Shown piece after piece: positions 1-7,817 of a stretch of DNA of 39,939 nt. This stretch comes from Pelobacter sp. GTDB taxonomy: Bacteria; Desulfobacterota; Desulfuromonadia; Geobacterales; Pseudopelobacteraceae. Location of the stretch: contig JAVBXN010000022.1 of the NCBI GenBank assembly GCA_030824515.1, positions 1-39,939 of the forward strand. Direction: 5' to 3'. The notes beneath the pieces were generated by a model. It was not told the DNA's origin. It was given only the letters and a program-made list of their open reading frames with translations, and did no database searches. Positions within the stretch are counted from its first letter, which is position 1. Every line of letters begins with the position of its first letter. Made by a program: the position numbers and the translations under genes.

Positions 1-545
1 GCGGTGATCGCAACCTGTTTGGTCGCGGTGGTAAAGCCGGTCTTGGAGACGGTTTGCGTATAGCTGCCGGCTGTCACGCCGGTGATGGTGTACTTGCCGG
101 CGGTGTCGGTCAGGGCCGAATAGGTGCCGGGCGCCAGGTTGACCGAGGCGCCCGGAATGGCAGCGCCACTGGCACTGTTGGTGACGGTGCCGGTAATGGC
201 GCCGGGAACGGCTACCTTGTTGAGTGCAAAATTAATGGTGGTTTTGGCGCCACCTTTGATTCTTGTCGTAGCTGTGCCGGTTTGATATCCGGGCGCCGAG
301 CAACTTACCGAGTAGGTGGCAGCTGTGAGCGACATGGTGTATACCCCGGATGAATTAGCTGTGGCTGTAAAGGTGCCGGGTGTGCCGACCGCGGATATTG
401 TTGCCCCCGGAATCGTTGATGCTGTGCCGGCGACCGTAATTTTTCCCGTCAGGGTTCCGGTGGCGGCCAGTGCCGACCCGGTGCCGAGACATATGCCGAG
501 AGTTATGATGATGACCAGTTTAAGCCATCGTGTTATCGTGTACAT
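1..545 (-). CDS. Secreted protein with carboxypeptidase-regulatory-like repeats (N-terminal part)
   Basis: The reading frame starts at an ATG whose complement is at 543-545, preceded by an AGGGGG ribosome site, and runs off the left edge, so only about 181 N-terminal residues are present. It begins with basic residues and a hydrophobic stretch (about residues 7-26) ending in SALA-A, a typical Sec signal peptide. Two repeats of about 75-80 residues follow, each with the pattern G-x-(I/V)-T...PGA-(T/S)-(I/V)...T-(D/N)-(S/T)-(S/A)-G-x-Y-(T)...Y...S-x-x-G(Y/F), as in carboxypeptidase regulatory-like (Ig-like beta-sandwich) domains. Such repeats usually form stalks in exported or surface proteins; the functional part is probably beyond the window. 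A sigma54 promoter with upstream palindromes lies at 867-1119, giving a leader of about 310 nt. The exact role is unknown. Confidence 0.8.
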   Translation of the reverse strand, partial: MYTITRWLKLVIIITLGICLGTGSALAATGTLTGKITVAGTASTIPGATISAVGTPGTFTATANSSGVYTMSLTAATYSVSCSAPGYQTGTATTRIKGGAKTTINFALNKVAVPGAITGTVTNSASGAAIPGASVNLAPGTYSALTDTAGKYTITGVTAGSYTQTVSKTGFTTATKQVAIT

Positions 546-866
546 GGATACCCCCTGTGAAATTCGTGTCTAACGCTGTTGGAAAAAAGCATCTGTCCCT
601 GGATTGGCGCCATGCTTGATGCAACATGGAGTCGAAGCACCTCTATGGTTGCAAAGGTTGGCCTGATTTCTTGATGCTGCAGATTCTGCCGCGCCAACCC
701 TGGTTTTCATGCCTACTCGATCCGTTATTATTTCGGACCACTATTCAAATACAAATCGTTGCCACCTTAATCGCTGATTGAGTTCTGTTCGGCTACACTA
801 TCCCCTCCTTTCGCTGCCTCTGCAGCTGCACTGGCGGAATTTAAGAGCCGGACTTTGTACTACAAG
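546..866 (-). other. Long untranslated leader of the secreted repeat protein
   Basis: No convincing gene was found between the predicted sigma54 start site (about 856) and the ATG at 545. On the minus strand there is a strong unpaired Shine-Dalgarno-like run (AAAGGAGGGG, about 806-815) followed at once by a stop codon, and a 46-codon frame without a good ribosome site. Both are weak. The leader shares the 10-mer TACAAATCGT (plus-strand reading, about 749-759) with the leader of the other sigma54 target at 24839-24850, which may be chance. Confidence 0.4.
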
Positions 867-882
867 AGCATAGGCAGTGCCA
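867..882 (-). promoter_or_regulatory. Sigma54 (-24/-12) promoter
   Basis: The minus strand reads TGGCACTGCCTATGCT. Against the consensus TGGCACG-N4-TTGCW it matches the complete TGGCAC block, and TGCT at the -12 block, with exact spacing. The predicted transcription start is about position 856. It faces the secreted repeat protein at 545, with an IHF-like site and GGTTGC palindromes upstream. Confidence 0.72.
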
Positions 883-899
883 AGTATATTGTTAGTTTT

Positions 900-912
900 T
901 AATATGTTGATA
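900..912 (-). promoter_or_regulatory. IHF-like site between enhancer and sigma54 promoter
   Basis: TAATATGTTGATA on the plus strand fits the complement of the IHF consensus WATCAANNNNTTR with no mismatch. It is centred about 50 bp upstream of the predicted start site, between the -24 box and the -112 palindrome, where IHF commonly bends DNA at sigma54 promoters. Confidence 0.5.
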
Positions 913-960
913 CTAATAGATATTTGGCGTTTCAGCGGGATGGGAACTGTGTAAATGGGT

Positions 961-974
961 GCAACCTTGGTTGC
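961..974. promoter_or_regulatory. Proximal activator palindrome (GCAACC-N2-GGTTGC)
   Basis: GCAACCTTGGTTGC has perfect 6-bp arms. Its centre (967.5) lies about 112 bp upstream of the predicted sigma54 start site at 856. The same element with the same 3' extension (GGTTGCCATG) lies about 114 bp upstream of the second sigma54 promoter at 24883. It is a likely enhancer site for a sigma54 activator. Confidence 0.65.
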
Positions 975-1087
975 CATGTGATGTGAGGTTGAAGGACGAT
1001 GCGGCACTTGTTAAAGGGGGCGCTGCTTATAAAATATTGTAAGTATTGGTTTTGTTGGTTATGGAGCGCGTAAGGAGAAAGGGGTGA

Positions 1088-1116
1088 CAACCATGGTTGC
1101 GGTGTAACCATGGTTG
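1088..1116. promoter_or_regulatory. Distal pair of activator palindromes, 17 bp centre to centre
   Basis: Two palindromes, CAACCATGGTTG (1088-1099) and TAACCATGGTTG (1105-1116), have centres 17 bp apart, about 238 and 255 bp upstream of the predicted start site. The joint TGGTTGCGGTG-Y-AACCA is shared with the pair at 25174-25204. Paired, distant palindromes are typical upstream activating sequences of NtrC-family proteins. The region just beyond (1140-1195) is very AT-rich. Confidence 0.65.
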
Positions 1117-1259
1117 CTGGCATTGTTGTGGCAGGTAAGCTGTGGAATGAAAAAAAAGAATATTATTGATTATATCAAATTAAATTTTATTACTGCTGCA
1201 AGGGTGTTTGTCTTTGGGACATGTCCTGTCGGGCCGATCAGCTGTCGGGAGCTAGGTGT

Positions 1260-2690
1260 TTAGGTTCCGGTCAATCTATACTGACTTGAAAAATCCTTTT
1301 TCAGTCGTTTTTGCAGGGCTTGACGGCTGATGCCGAGCATGGATGCAGCCATGGTCTGGTTGCCCCTGGAACGCTGAAGCGCTTCCTTGACCACATGCTG
1401 TCCCGCCTCTTCCAGTGTTGGCAACCTCTCCGGAAAGTGCACGGACTCCTGTGGCTCCTGCACTATTTCAATCAGTTCCTTGTTGAAACCGATCTTCTCT
1501 TTGAAAACATCCATGGAAAGGATGTGGGAACGGTGCTGGCTCACCGCATCGAAAATCATGGCGCGCAGTTCCCGGACATTACCCGGGAATGTGTGGAGTG
1601 AAAGCAGGGTTGCCAACTCCTTGGGCGGGGTCGGCTTGTTTTTGCCCAAAGCTGTTGCCGCTTCATCCAGGAACTGGTCGATCAGCATCGGCAGGTCTTC
1701 GAAACGCTCCCGCAGAGGAGGTATGTGGATCTGATGGGCGCTGAGGCGGTAGTAGAGGTCCTGGCGGAAGCCATTGGTGCCGCTCTTTCCGGACAGGTCG
1801 TGGTTGGTCGCAAAGACCAGCCTTGTCTTCACTTTGCGTGGCGCGTCACAGCCGATCTGGTAATATTCCCCCTCCTGCAGGAGGCGCAACAGTTTCAACT
1901 GGGAGAGATGACTCAGATCGCCAATTTCATCAAGGAACAGGGTGCCGCCTGCCGCCACCTCGATCATGCCGCGCCGATCACGTTCGGCACAGGTGAAAGC
2001 GCCTTTGACATGGCCAAAGAGGGTGTCGGAAAATACATTGTCATCCAATCCCGCCACGTTGACCGCCACCAATGGCCCTTCGGGGCAACGGATCCGGTGA
2101 ACGGCCCTGGCCATCAGCTCCTTGCCGACGCCGCTCTCTCCGGTAATCAGGATCGGTTCGCTGCTCTGTGCCACCGCTTCGCAATACTGCATGATGGCGC
2201 GCATTTTTTTGTTGCAGGTTGTGATCTTGTCAAATGCTTCCGGGTGCTCAATATTGTCTTCCAGGAATATGGATTTCAAACGTTGATTTTCCTTGCGCAC
2301 ATCCTGCATGGAGAAGGCACGTTGGATACCGGCAATCAGGCGCTCCTTTTCAACTGACTTTATGAAATAGTCGCAGGCCCCCAATTGCATGCAGCGCACC
2401 GCAGTGTCTACCTGATTAATTCCACTGAGCACTATCACCGGAATCTCGGGATGATCCTTGATGATCATCGGCAACAGATCCTGCCCTGTGAAATGAGGCA
2501 TGGTGAGGTCCAGCAGGATCATGCTCACAGCGGTTCTGCTCAGTATCGGGAGCACTTCACGGCTGTCTGAACATTTGATCACGTTGGTGATCCCGGTGTC
2601 ATTGCGCAGGGCCAGTGAGAGACTGCGCAGCCAGGGCGCTTCATCATCAACCAAAAGTATCGGATTGGCCGGATAAAGTTGTTCGCTCAT
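1260..2690 (-). CDS. NtrC-family sigma54-dependent response regulator
   Basis: The protein has 476 residues. The receiver domain (about 8-125) has the acidic pair D15/D16 and phospho-acceptor D61 (ILLDLTMP). The AAA+ domain (about 158-390) has Walker A GESGVGKE, Walker [11 protein letters not shown] and an arginine-finger region. The C-terminal Fis-type helix-turn-helix (about 435-472) contains NQTMAASMLGISRQALQKRL. The sigma54-contact loop reads GAFTCA instead of GAFTGA, which is uncommon. The start codon overlaps the kinase stop (ATGA), so the two genes are translationally coupled. The protein should activate sigma54 promoters when phosphorylated by the kinase at 2687-5011. The paired palindromes beginning about 140 bp beyond its 3' end, and again at 24980-25204, are its likely binding sites (inference). 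Confidence 0.93.
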   Translation of the reverse strand: MSEQLYPANPILLVDDEAPWLRSLSLALRNDTGITNVIKCSDSREVLPILSRTAVSMILLDLTMPHFTGQDLLPMIIKDHPEIPVIVLSGINQVDTAVRCMQLGACDYFIKSVEKERLIAGIQRAFSMQDVRKENQRLKSIFLEDNIEHPEAFDKITTCNKKMRAIMQYCEAVAQSSEPILITGESGVGKELMARAVHRIRCPEGPLVAVNVAGLDDNVFSDTLFGHVKGAFTCAERDRRGMIEVAAGGTLFLDEIGDLSHLSQLKLLRLLQEGEYYQIGCDAPRKVKTRLVFATNHDLSGKSGTNGFRQDLYYRLSAHQIHIPPLRERFEDLPMLIDQFLDEAATALGKNKPTPPKELATLLSLHTFPGNVRELRAMIFDAVSQHRSHILSMDVFKEKIGFNKELIEIVQEPQESVHFPERLPTLEEAGQHVVKEALQRSRGNQTMAASMLGISRQALQKRLKKDFSSQYRLTGT

Positions 2691-5011
2691 GATTCTATCG
2701 CCTCCTGTTCGATCGGCAAATAAAGGTATACGGTAGTCCCTTTATCCAGTTCCGAATGGAATTCAAGGGCGCCGCCATAGTTCTTGACGATGCGCATCGA
2801 AACCGACAAGCCCAGGCCGGTGCCGCCACTCTTCCGTTTTGTGGTGAAGAACGGGTCGGTAATGTGGGGCATGTTCTCCTTGCTAATTCCGACCCCCTCA
2901 TCGCGTACAGTGATAACACAAGACTTCCGTTCCGGATTGAAACCGGTGGAGACGTGTATCCCCTTCTCCATGTCAGGCAGTGCCTGGCAGGCATTGAGGA
3001 GCAGGTTAGCCACGACCTGTTCCATGTGCTGCCGGTTGCCGAAGAAGTGCGGAAGTTTTTCAGCCAGTTCAACAGTCAGGTTGTTGGTTGACGTTTTTAT
3101 AGTATTACCCACCAGACGGATTACCTGCTCAACCACCTGGTTCAAGTCGATCTCTTCACTCAGGTGTTTGTCGTCAGCCAGGGCAAAGTCCTTGAGATCA
3201 CTGACAATGCTTTTGATGCGTCCGGCGCTTTCAAACATTTCCGCGAATAAATGCGGTAATTCACAACACATTTCCGAATAGGGGAATCCGGCGAGTTTGA
3301 ATTCACCGGATTCTTCGTAGTATCGCTGCAGGATAGGGGCCGCATCGCAGCACGCTTTTTTCAGCAACTCCGCGTTAAGAAGAATCAGCGCATTCGGATT
3401 ATTGATCTCATGCGCCACTCCTGCGGCCAGTTCTCCCAGCGCTACCAGTCGACGGGTACGGGCAGATTCCTCGTACAGGCGGTTTTTCTCGGTAATATCG
3501 CAGGCCAGCATGATTACATAGGAAATCTCTTCAGAACCGTCCCTCACCGGGAAAGCTTTTACTTCCAGTGTTCTTTCGTCGGGTGTTGTGATGATCGATT
3601 CTTCGGCAACGCCGGTTTGAAAGGCTTTGATCGCCGGGCAGTTGTCGCAGATGGATGTTCGATTGTAGAGCAGGTTGCAGCAGAACTCTTCGAGGGTGGC
3701 CTCTGAATTCTTTATGAAGTAATTGTCTGATCCCTTGTTTGACCAGACAACTTTCATATCCTTGGATATCAGGGTCAGGCTGTCGGGGATGCCGTCCAGC
3801 ACTATTTGGAACTGCTGTGATAATTGCCGGTAGTTCTGCTCGCTTTTGCGCAGTTGCATTTCGGCCCGACGACGAAGCAGGATATTCCGGGTGAGCAGCA
3901 ATATTACGATTATTGAGCTGCACAGAATTGTGCCCGACCAGAGTAGCTGGGATCTGCTCAGTTTGTAGAATGGCTGAGGGTCATTCAGTAGGATGCGGTC
4001 AGTTGGCAGCAACTTCAGGGCTATTCCAAGGCGCTGCAGTTCCTTGAAATCGAAGGTTGGAGTCATCGTGGACGTCTGCTGCGCCGGGATATGGGGAGTC
4101 TGTTTGCCTCCTAGAATCTGCAGTGCAGCGCGAGCCGCCATCCTGCCCTGATCCCTCATGTTCAACAACGGACCGCCAACAATACCTTCGCCGAGAAATA
4201 CATCCCAGAAACTGTAAAGCGGAAGGTGCGTCTGTCGCAGTAAACCGGTCTGTTCGTAAAAAGACAGGAGATTTCCGGTGCGGTCCCATATGGAGCCGTT
4301 GACAAGCAGGATCGTGTCGGGATCCACAGCACGCAGTCGTTCGATGATGGTCTCGGCCGGTACGTCATTCCAGAAATCGAACACGACCTTTGTTGCGAAG
4401 GTTTGAGAAACAGCCATCAGATGTTCGGCATTCAGTCTGTCTGCCAGATCATGTGTGCCGCCGATGACTATCATTTTGGTGGCCTGCGGATGGAGTGCCA
4501 GCGCCTGGTGAATCACTCCTTCAAAATCCGGTTCGGCGCTGACAGAGGTATGCCCGGCCGAAACAGCTGGAGCGTGGTCAGTGCCGGCAATGCCGCAGGA
4601 TACTATTGGAACAGCATTAAAAAGGCTCGCCCGGTTGTCAAGGGCATATTGGAGCGCCTCGTTACCGGATGCGATAACCAAATTGAAGGCGCGTTTGTTC
4701 AACTTGTGATGCATCACGGCATCACGCATTCGGGATGATTCGACGTCCATCCGGTGACGCTTAACGTCCAGATATTCCACGTCCATGTGGACCTGTTCCA
4801 GGGAGTCCGACAGCACATCCTGGATACCGCCCATGACATGGTCAGTCCACGGAAACCCCGGATGGTAGGAGTGGAGAACAAGGATGTGATTGGCCGCCTG
4901 GGCTTTGTAATTGGCCATCACCGGGGTGACAGTCAAAAAAATAAGCGTCGTGGAGGAAAGAAGGATCGAAAGAAAAAATATGGTGCGATTATAGAGCCTG
5001 ATCCTGGCCAT
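2687..5011 (-). CDS. Sensor histidine kinase with ABC substrate-binding-protein sensor and PAS domain
   Basis: The protein has 774 residues. An N-terminal membrane or signal segment (about 9-34) is followed by a periplasmic domain of about 310 residues beginning ILVLHSYHPGFPWTDHV, which resembles the ABC-type substrate-binding fold (ABC_sub_bind type). A second membrane helix lies at about 352-376 (WSGTILCSSIIVILLLTRN). A PAS domain (about 400-505) with several cysteines comes next, then HisKA with H534 in GVAHEINNP, and an HATPase domain with NLLLNACQA (N box), DEGVGI (G1) and GGTGLGLS (G2). The layout predicts sensing of a small molecule in the periplasm and phosphotransfer to the adjacent sigma54 activator, with which it overlaps by 4 nt. 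The ligand cannot be read from the sequence. Confidence 0.9.
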   Translation of the reverse strand: MARIRLYNRTIFFLSILLSSTTLIFLTVTPVMANYKAQAANHILVLHSYHPGFPWTDHVMGGIQDVLSDSLEQVHMDVEYLDVKRHRMDVESSRMRDAVMHHKLNKRAFNLVIASGNEALQYALDNRASLFNAVPIVSCGIAGTDHAPAVSAGHTSVSAEPDFEGVIHQALALHPQATKMIVIGGTHDLADRLNAEHLMAVSQTFATKVVFDFWNDVPAETIIERLRAVDPDTILLVNGSIWDRTGNLLSFYEQTGLLRQTHLPLYSFWDVFLGEGIVGGPLLNMRDQGRMAARAALQILGGKQTPHIPAQQTSTMTPTFDFKELQRLGIALKLLPTDRILLNDPQPFYKLSRSQLLWSGTILCSSIIVILLLTRNILLRRRAEMQLRKSEQNYRQLSQQFQIVLDGIPDSLTLISKDMKVVWSNKGSDNYFIKNSEATLEEFCCNLLYNRTSICDNCPAIKAFQTGVAEESIITTPDERTLEVKAFPVRDGSEEISYVIMLACDITEKNRLYEESARTRRLVALGELAAGVAHEINNPNALILLNAELLKKACCDAAPILQRYYEESGEFKLAGFPYSEMCCELPHLFAEMFESAGRIKSIVSDLKDFALADDKHLSEEIDLNQVVEQVIRLVGNTIKTSTNNLTVELAEKLPHFFGNRQHMEQVVANLLLNACQALPDMEKGIHVSTGFNPERKSCVITVRDEGVGISKENMPHITDPFFTTKRKSGGTGLGLSVSMRIVKNYGGALEFHSELDKGTTVYLYLPIEQEAIES

Positions 5012-5529
5012 GGTATATTTCCATAAATTTATAAGTAGTTGCCTTAAACGTTAAGCGCGGACAGAAACAGTTATTGTAAATTACACTTCCGATAAAAATT
5101 TCGAGCTGCGTCGTCCGAATGTATCATTGGACTTTTTGAATTTGCAACTCAGTCAAAGGACTGAAATTTACGATCAAGTCTTTCAAATGGCGGAAAGCAA
5201 ATTTGGCGGCAACCGTGAAAAAATCTGTGCCAAGGCCATAGACGCTGACAGCAAGAGGGATGCTGGCTGTTTGCCGCAAAGCTGCTGAATGGAAAATGAA
5301 ACTATTTAAATAAATTAGCAAACTTTATGCCGATTCCCATGAAAAATGTTGTAGTGATAATTACCGGTAATTCGAGCAAGTTATTTGTCATTAAAGCAAA
5401 GAAAGAATACCCATATTGAAGCTAGGCCTTTTGTGGATATGATGATCGTATTAAATAATACTTGCTAATTTTTTGATGCGGCGGTATGTATACACTAATT
5501 GAAACAAGTAAATGAAAAAGGAGAAAAAA
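5012..5529. other. Intergenic region between divergent genes
   Basis: About 520 bp without a supported gene. It holds a perfect 14-bp palindrome AATTACCGGTAATT (5359-5372) and a candidate sigma70 promoter for the small membrane protein. The plus strand has an open frame of about 78 codons (5055-5288) without an upstream start or ribosome site; it may be a gene remnant but nothing in it is recognisable. Confidence 0.4.
5431..5459 (+). promoter_or_regulatory. Candidate sigma70 promoter
   Basis: TTGTGG (5431-5436), a 17-bp spacer and AATAAT (5454-5459), predicting a start near 5466 and a leader of about 64 nt before the small membrane protein at 5530. The match is moderate. Confidence 0.35.
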
Positions 5530-5805
5530 ATGTTCGAATCCGCTCTTGCTTCCGGTCTCTTGACTCTCGTCGTTTTAGCTGCTTTCGTTGTGGCCTGCCC
5601 CGTTCTCTGTTTCTTCTTTTCAATCTTTTCCGATAGTATGAATATTGACGGTCCTTTTGAAAAAATCGGTGTAGCCTTCGTTTCTTTGATCTTTATCCCA
5701 TTTATCCTGTTTTTCAAAATAATTGATGCGGTAACTTCGCCCTTCATCGAGACAAAAATGAAATACGCCATTGATCATGCCAACGACTTGCGGGCTCGCG
5801 ACTAG
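5530..5805 (+). CDS. Small two-helix membrane protein, function unknown
   Basis: The protein has 91 residues. The ATG at 5530 was chosen because AAGGAG lies at 5518-5523; an ATG at 5512 would lie upstream of that ribosome site. Two hydrophobic helices are visible (about 7-35, SGLLTLVVLAAFVVACPVLC; and about 46-66, IGVAFVSLIFIPFILFFKII), separated by a short acidic loop (SMNIDGPFEK). The tail is charged (KYAIDHANDLRARD). No family was recognised. It stands alone between a candidate promoter and a strong terminator, so it is probably a single-gene unit. Confidence 0.65.
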   Translation: MFESALASGLLTLVVLAAFVVACPVLCFFFSIFSDSMNIDGPFEKIGVAFVSLIFIPFILFFKIIDAVTSPFIETKMKYAIDHANDLRARD

Positions 5806-5895
5806 CATGCATTGAACGAGCTGGTTGGCTGATCAATCGGACGGCTCGGAACTGTGTGTCTGCAGGACCGATTAATATATGATGTACTTAATTGA

Positions 5896-5940
5896 AACAA
5901 TAAAACCGGGTTCCCGATTAGGGCTCCCGGTTTTATTGTT
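5896..5940. terminator. Bidirectional intrinsic terminator
   Basis: Perfect 15-bp stem AACAATAAAACCGGG (5896-5910) with its complement at 5926-5940 and a 15-nt loop. A/T runs flank both sides, so it can end transcripts from the small membrane gene (plus) and from the carboxynorspermidine dehydrogenase gene (minus). Confidence 0.85.
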
Positions 5941-6036
5941 TTGTTGTCTTCATCAGATCACTTGAAGACGGTGACGGTATCAGGCGTTCCGGTTAGATTC
6001 TGTCGATAGTCAAACAAAATCAGGGCGATTTTCTGT

Positions 6037-7233
6037 TTAAAGCTTCTGCCATTCACCGCCGTCGATTACAACCGTCGGCAGGCCCATCGGACCCAGCACA
6101 TCCAGGAACAGCTCCGGATCGAACTGCTCCATGTTCCATACTCCGGACGAGTGCCATTTGCCGGTCAGCATCATGATTGCGCCGACCACGGCCGGTACGC
6201 CGGTGGTGTAGCTGATGGCCTGGGACCGGACCTCTTTGTAACAGGCCTCGTGGTCACAGATGTTGTAGATATAGACCTGTTTCGGTTTCCCGTCCCTTGT
6301 GCCGCGGGCGATCACACCGATGCAGGTCTTGCCCTTGGTCAGCGGCCCCAGACTGCCCGGATCTGGAAGCAGGGCTTTCAGGAACTGGATCGGCACGATC
6401 TTCTGGCCGTTGAACTCCACCTCGTCGATGCGGGTCATGCCCACGTTCTGCAGCACTTCCAGGTGCTTGAGGTAGTTGTCGGAGAAGGTCATCCAGAACT
6501 GGGCCTTCTTGATGGTCGGGATATGTTTGACCAGTGACTCCATCTCCTCGTGGTAGAGACGGTAGCAGTTCATCGGGCCGATCCCTTCCGGGAAGTCGAA
6601 CACACGTTTGGTGGAAAGCGGTGGTGATTCCACGAACTGGCCGTTCTCCCAGTGACGGCAGGTGGCGGTCACTTCGCGGATGTTGATCTCCGGGTTGAAG
6701 TTGGTGGCAAAGGGTTGGCCATGGCTGCCGGCGTTGGCGTCGATGATGTCGATTTCCTCTACCACATCCAGGTACTTCTTGGCCGCCAGCGCGGTGTAGA
6801 CGTTGGTGACGCCAGGATCGAAACCGGAACCCAGCAGCGCCATCAGCCCCTTCTCCTTGAAGCGTTCCTGGTAGGCCCACTGCCAGGAGTATTCGAACCT
6901 GGCTGTGTCCAGCGGTTCGTAGTTGGCGGTGTCCAGGTAATCCACGCCGGTTTCCAGGCAGGCATCCATGATGTGCAGGTCCTGATAGGGGAGGGCCACG
7001 TTGATCACCAGTCTGGGCTGCAGCTGTTTGATCAGCGCCACCAGTTCGGGCACGTTGTCGGCGTCAACCTGGGCGGTGTTTATGCTGCCGCCCAGTTGGG
7101 CGGCAATGGCGTCGCACTTGGACCTGGTACGCGAGGCCAGCGTGATCTCGCTGAAGATGTCGCGCCTCTGGGCGCATTTGTGGGTGACAACTTGTCCGAC
7201 GCCGCCGGCGCCGATGATAAGTACCTTGCTCAT
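6037..7233 (-). CDS. Carboxynorspermidine/saccharopine dehydrogenase family protein (polyamine synthesis)
   Basis: The protein has 398 residues. The start at 7233 was chosen because an AGGAAGG ribosome site precedes it, and MSKVLIIGAGGVGQV places the Rossmann dinucleotide motif GxGGxG at the N-terminus as in the family. The sequence ITLASRTRSKCDAIAAQL, a YLDTANYEPLDTARFEY segment and a GSGFDPGVTNVY segment are those of the saccharopine dehydrogenase-like enzymes that reductively condense aspartate semialdehyde with a diamine to give carboxynorspermidine or carboxyspermidine. With the arginine decarboxylase at 10887-12794 it suggests the alternative spermidine route. The partner carboxynorspermidine decarboxylase is not in this window. 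True saccharopine dehydrogenase activity is the less likely alternative. Confidence 0.85.
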   Translation of the reverse strand: MSKVLIIGAGGVGQVVTHKCAQRRDIFSEITLASRTRSKCDAIAAQLGGSINTAQVDADNVPELVALIKQLQPRLVINVALPYQDLHIMDACLETGVDYLDTANYEPLDTARFEYSWQWAYQERFKEKGLMALLGSGFDPGVTNVYTALAAKKYLDVVEEIDIIDANAGSHGQPFATNFNPEINIREVTATCRHWENGQFVESPPLSTKRVFDFPEGIGPMNCYRLYHEEMESLVKHIPTIKKAQFWMTFSDNYLKHLEVLQNVGMTRIDEVEFNGQKIVPIQFLKALLPDPGSLGPLTKGKTCIGVIARGTRDGKPKQVYIYNICDHEACYKEVRSQAISYTTGVPAVVGAIMMLTGKWHSSGVWNMEQFDPELFLDVLGPMGLPTVVIDGGEWQKL

Positions 7234-7447
7234 TATATTGTTCCTTCCTGGATGGATATGGTTTGTTCCGGAGCTGTGCATAATACTGGTTATTATCGGT
7301 CAGCACAATAGTTGTGACGAAAATATTACGCAAGAAACTATCTGATCACGCTTTGACCGGCTTATTGAGAGGGTATGGCCTACTTGCCAGGTGCATTGGA
7401 AAGTGGGTGTGCCTGAAGTTGACAGGTTAGTGACCTCTAAATTTATC

Positions 7448-7475
7448 TTGACAATCGCCTGCGTTCAGGTAAGAT
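7448..7475 (+). promoter_or_regulatory. Sigma70 promoter of the riboswitch-controlled envelope operon
   Basis: A perfect -35 TTGACA (7448-7453), a 16-bp spacer and TAAGAT (7470-7475). The predicted start, about 7482, is roughly 25 nt before the first aptamer. The rest of 7234-7447 holds only the leader of the minus-strand dehydrogenase gene and an unassigned second TTGACA upstream. Confidence 0.6.
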
Positions 7476-7504
7476 GCCCGCCAGTAAAGCATAATTAAAT
7501 ACAT

Positions 7505-7588
7505 TGGTTGACGATAATACTAAACCATTCGCGAGAATGGGACGGAAAGCCTACAGGGTCTCACAGAGACAGCCGGGTCGCCGAAATC
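7505..7588 (+). promoter_or_regulatory. GEMM-I riboswitch, copy 1 (A20 type, probably cGAMP-responsive)
   Basis: The core is conserved: AAACC, then the GCGA-capped stem CCATTC/GAATGG, GGGACGGAAAGCC, and the second stem GGTCTC/GAGAC followed by AGCCGGGTCGCCG. Aligned to the Vibrio Vc2 aptamer, the base equivalent to G20 is A (7519), while the A47 equivalent is kept. A20 is the signature of GEMM-Ib aptamers that prefer 3',3'-cGAMP and are typical of Geobacter. The 3' strand of the aptamer is also the left arm of the terminator at 7572-7620, so ligand binding should prevent termination (ON switch). Confidence 0.93.
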
Positions 7589-7620
7589 TCCAGAAGATAT
7601 TCGGCGACCCGGCTTTTTTT
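7572..7620 (+). terminator. Expression-platform terminator of riboswitch copy 1
   Basis: A perfect 14-bp stem, GCCGGGTCGCCGAA (7572-7585) with its complement at 7600-7613, followed by seven T. Its left arm overlaps the 3' part of the aptamer, as expected for ligand-controlled antitermination. Confidence 0.92.
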
Positions 7621-7704
7621 GTGCCATCGCCTTCGTAACCGCGGCATTGACGATTTCCCCTTCAGCAGGGGCAACTGCTAGCGGATGATGCATAATTCAA
7701 TACT

Positions 7705-7788
7705 TGGTTAACGATAATACTAAACCATTCGCGAGAATGGGACGGAAAGCCTACAGGGTCTCATGGAGACAGCCGGGTCGCCGAAATA
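7705..7788 (+). promoter_or_regulatory. GEMM-I riboswitch, copy 2 (A20 type, tandem with copy 1)
   Basis: Nearly identical to copy 1 and displaced by exactly 200 bp over the core; about 110 bp are duplicated from the shared GCATAATT lead-in to the terminator. The A20-equivalent base is at 7719. The loop of the second stem differs (ATG for ACA), which keeps the stem. The pair is in series on one transcript, so both must escape termination for the downstream genes to be read. Confidence 0.92.
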
Positions 7789-7817
7789 TCCAGCAGATAT
7801 TCGGCCCCGGTTTTTTT
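7772..7817 (+). terminator. Expression-platform terminator of riboswitch copy 2 (imperfect)
   Basis: The stem pairs CCGGG...CCGAA (from 7773) with TTCGG...CCCGG (up to 7810), followed by seven T. Relative to copy 1 the right arm has lost three bases, leaving a bulge of about 3 nt (TCG) on the left arm. Termination may be leakier than at copy 1. Confidence 0.82.

Noticed and set aside
567..707. Minus-strand 46-codon frame in the leader of the left-edge secreted protein
   Set aside because: Poor ribosome site and no recognisable sequence; more likely untranslated leader.
661..712. TGGCGCG...TCTGCA on the minus strand as an alternative sigma54 promoter
   Set aside because: The -12 GC falls at the wrong spacing; the site at 867-882 fits far better.
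5055..5288. Plus-strand open frame of about 78 codons (33 codons from an ATG at 5187)
   Set aside because: No ribosome site or recognisable domain; possibly a remnant, but not supportable as a gene.
5528..5545. GTTCGAATCC, resembling a tRNA T-loop
   Set aside because: No acceptor or anticodon stems around it; lies at the start of the small membrane protein gene.
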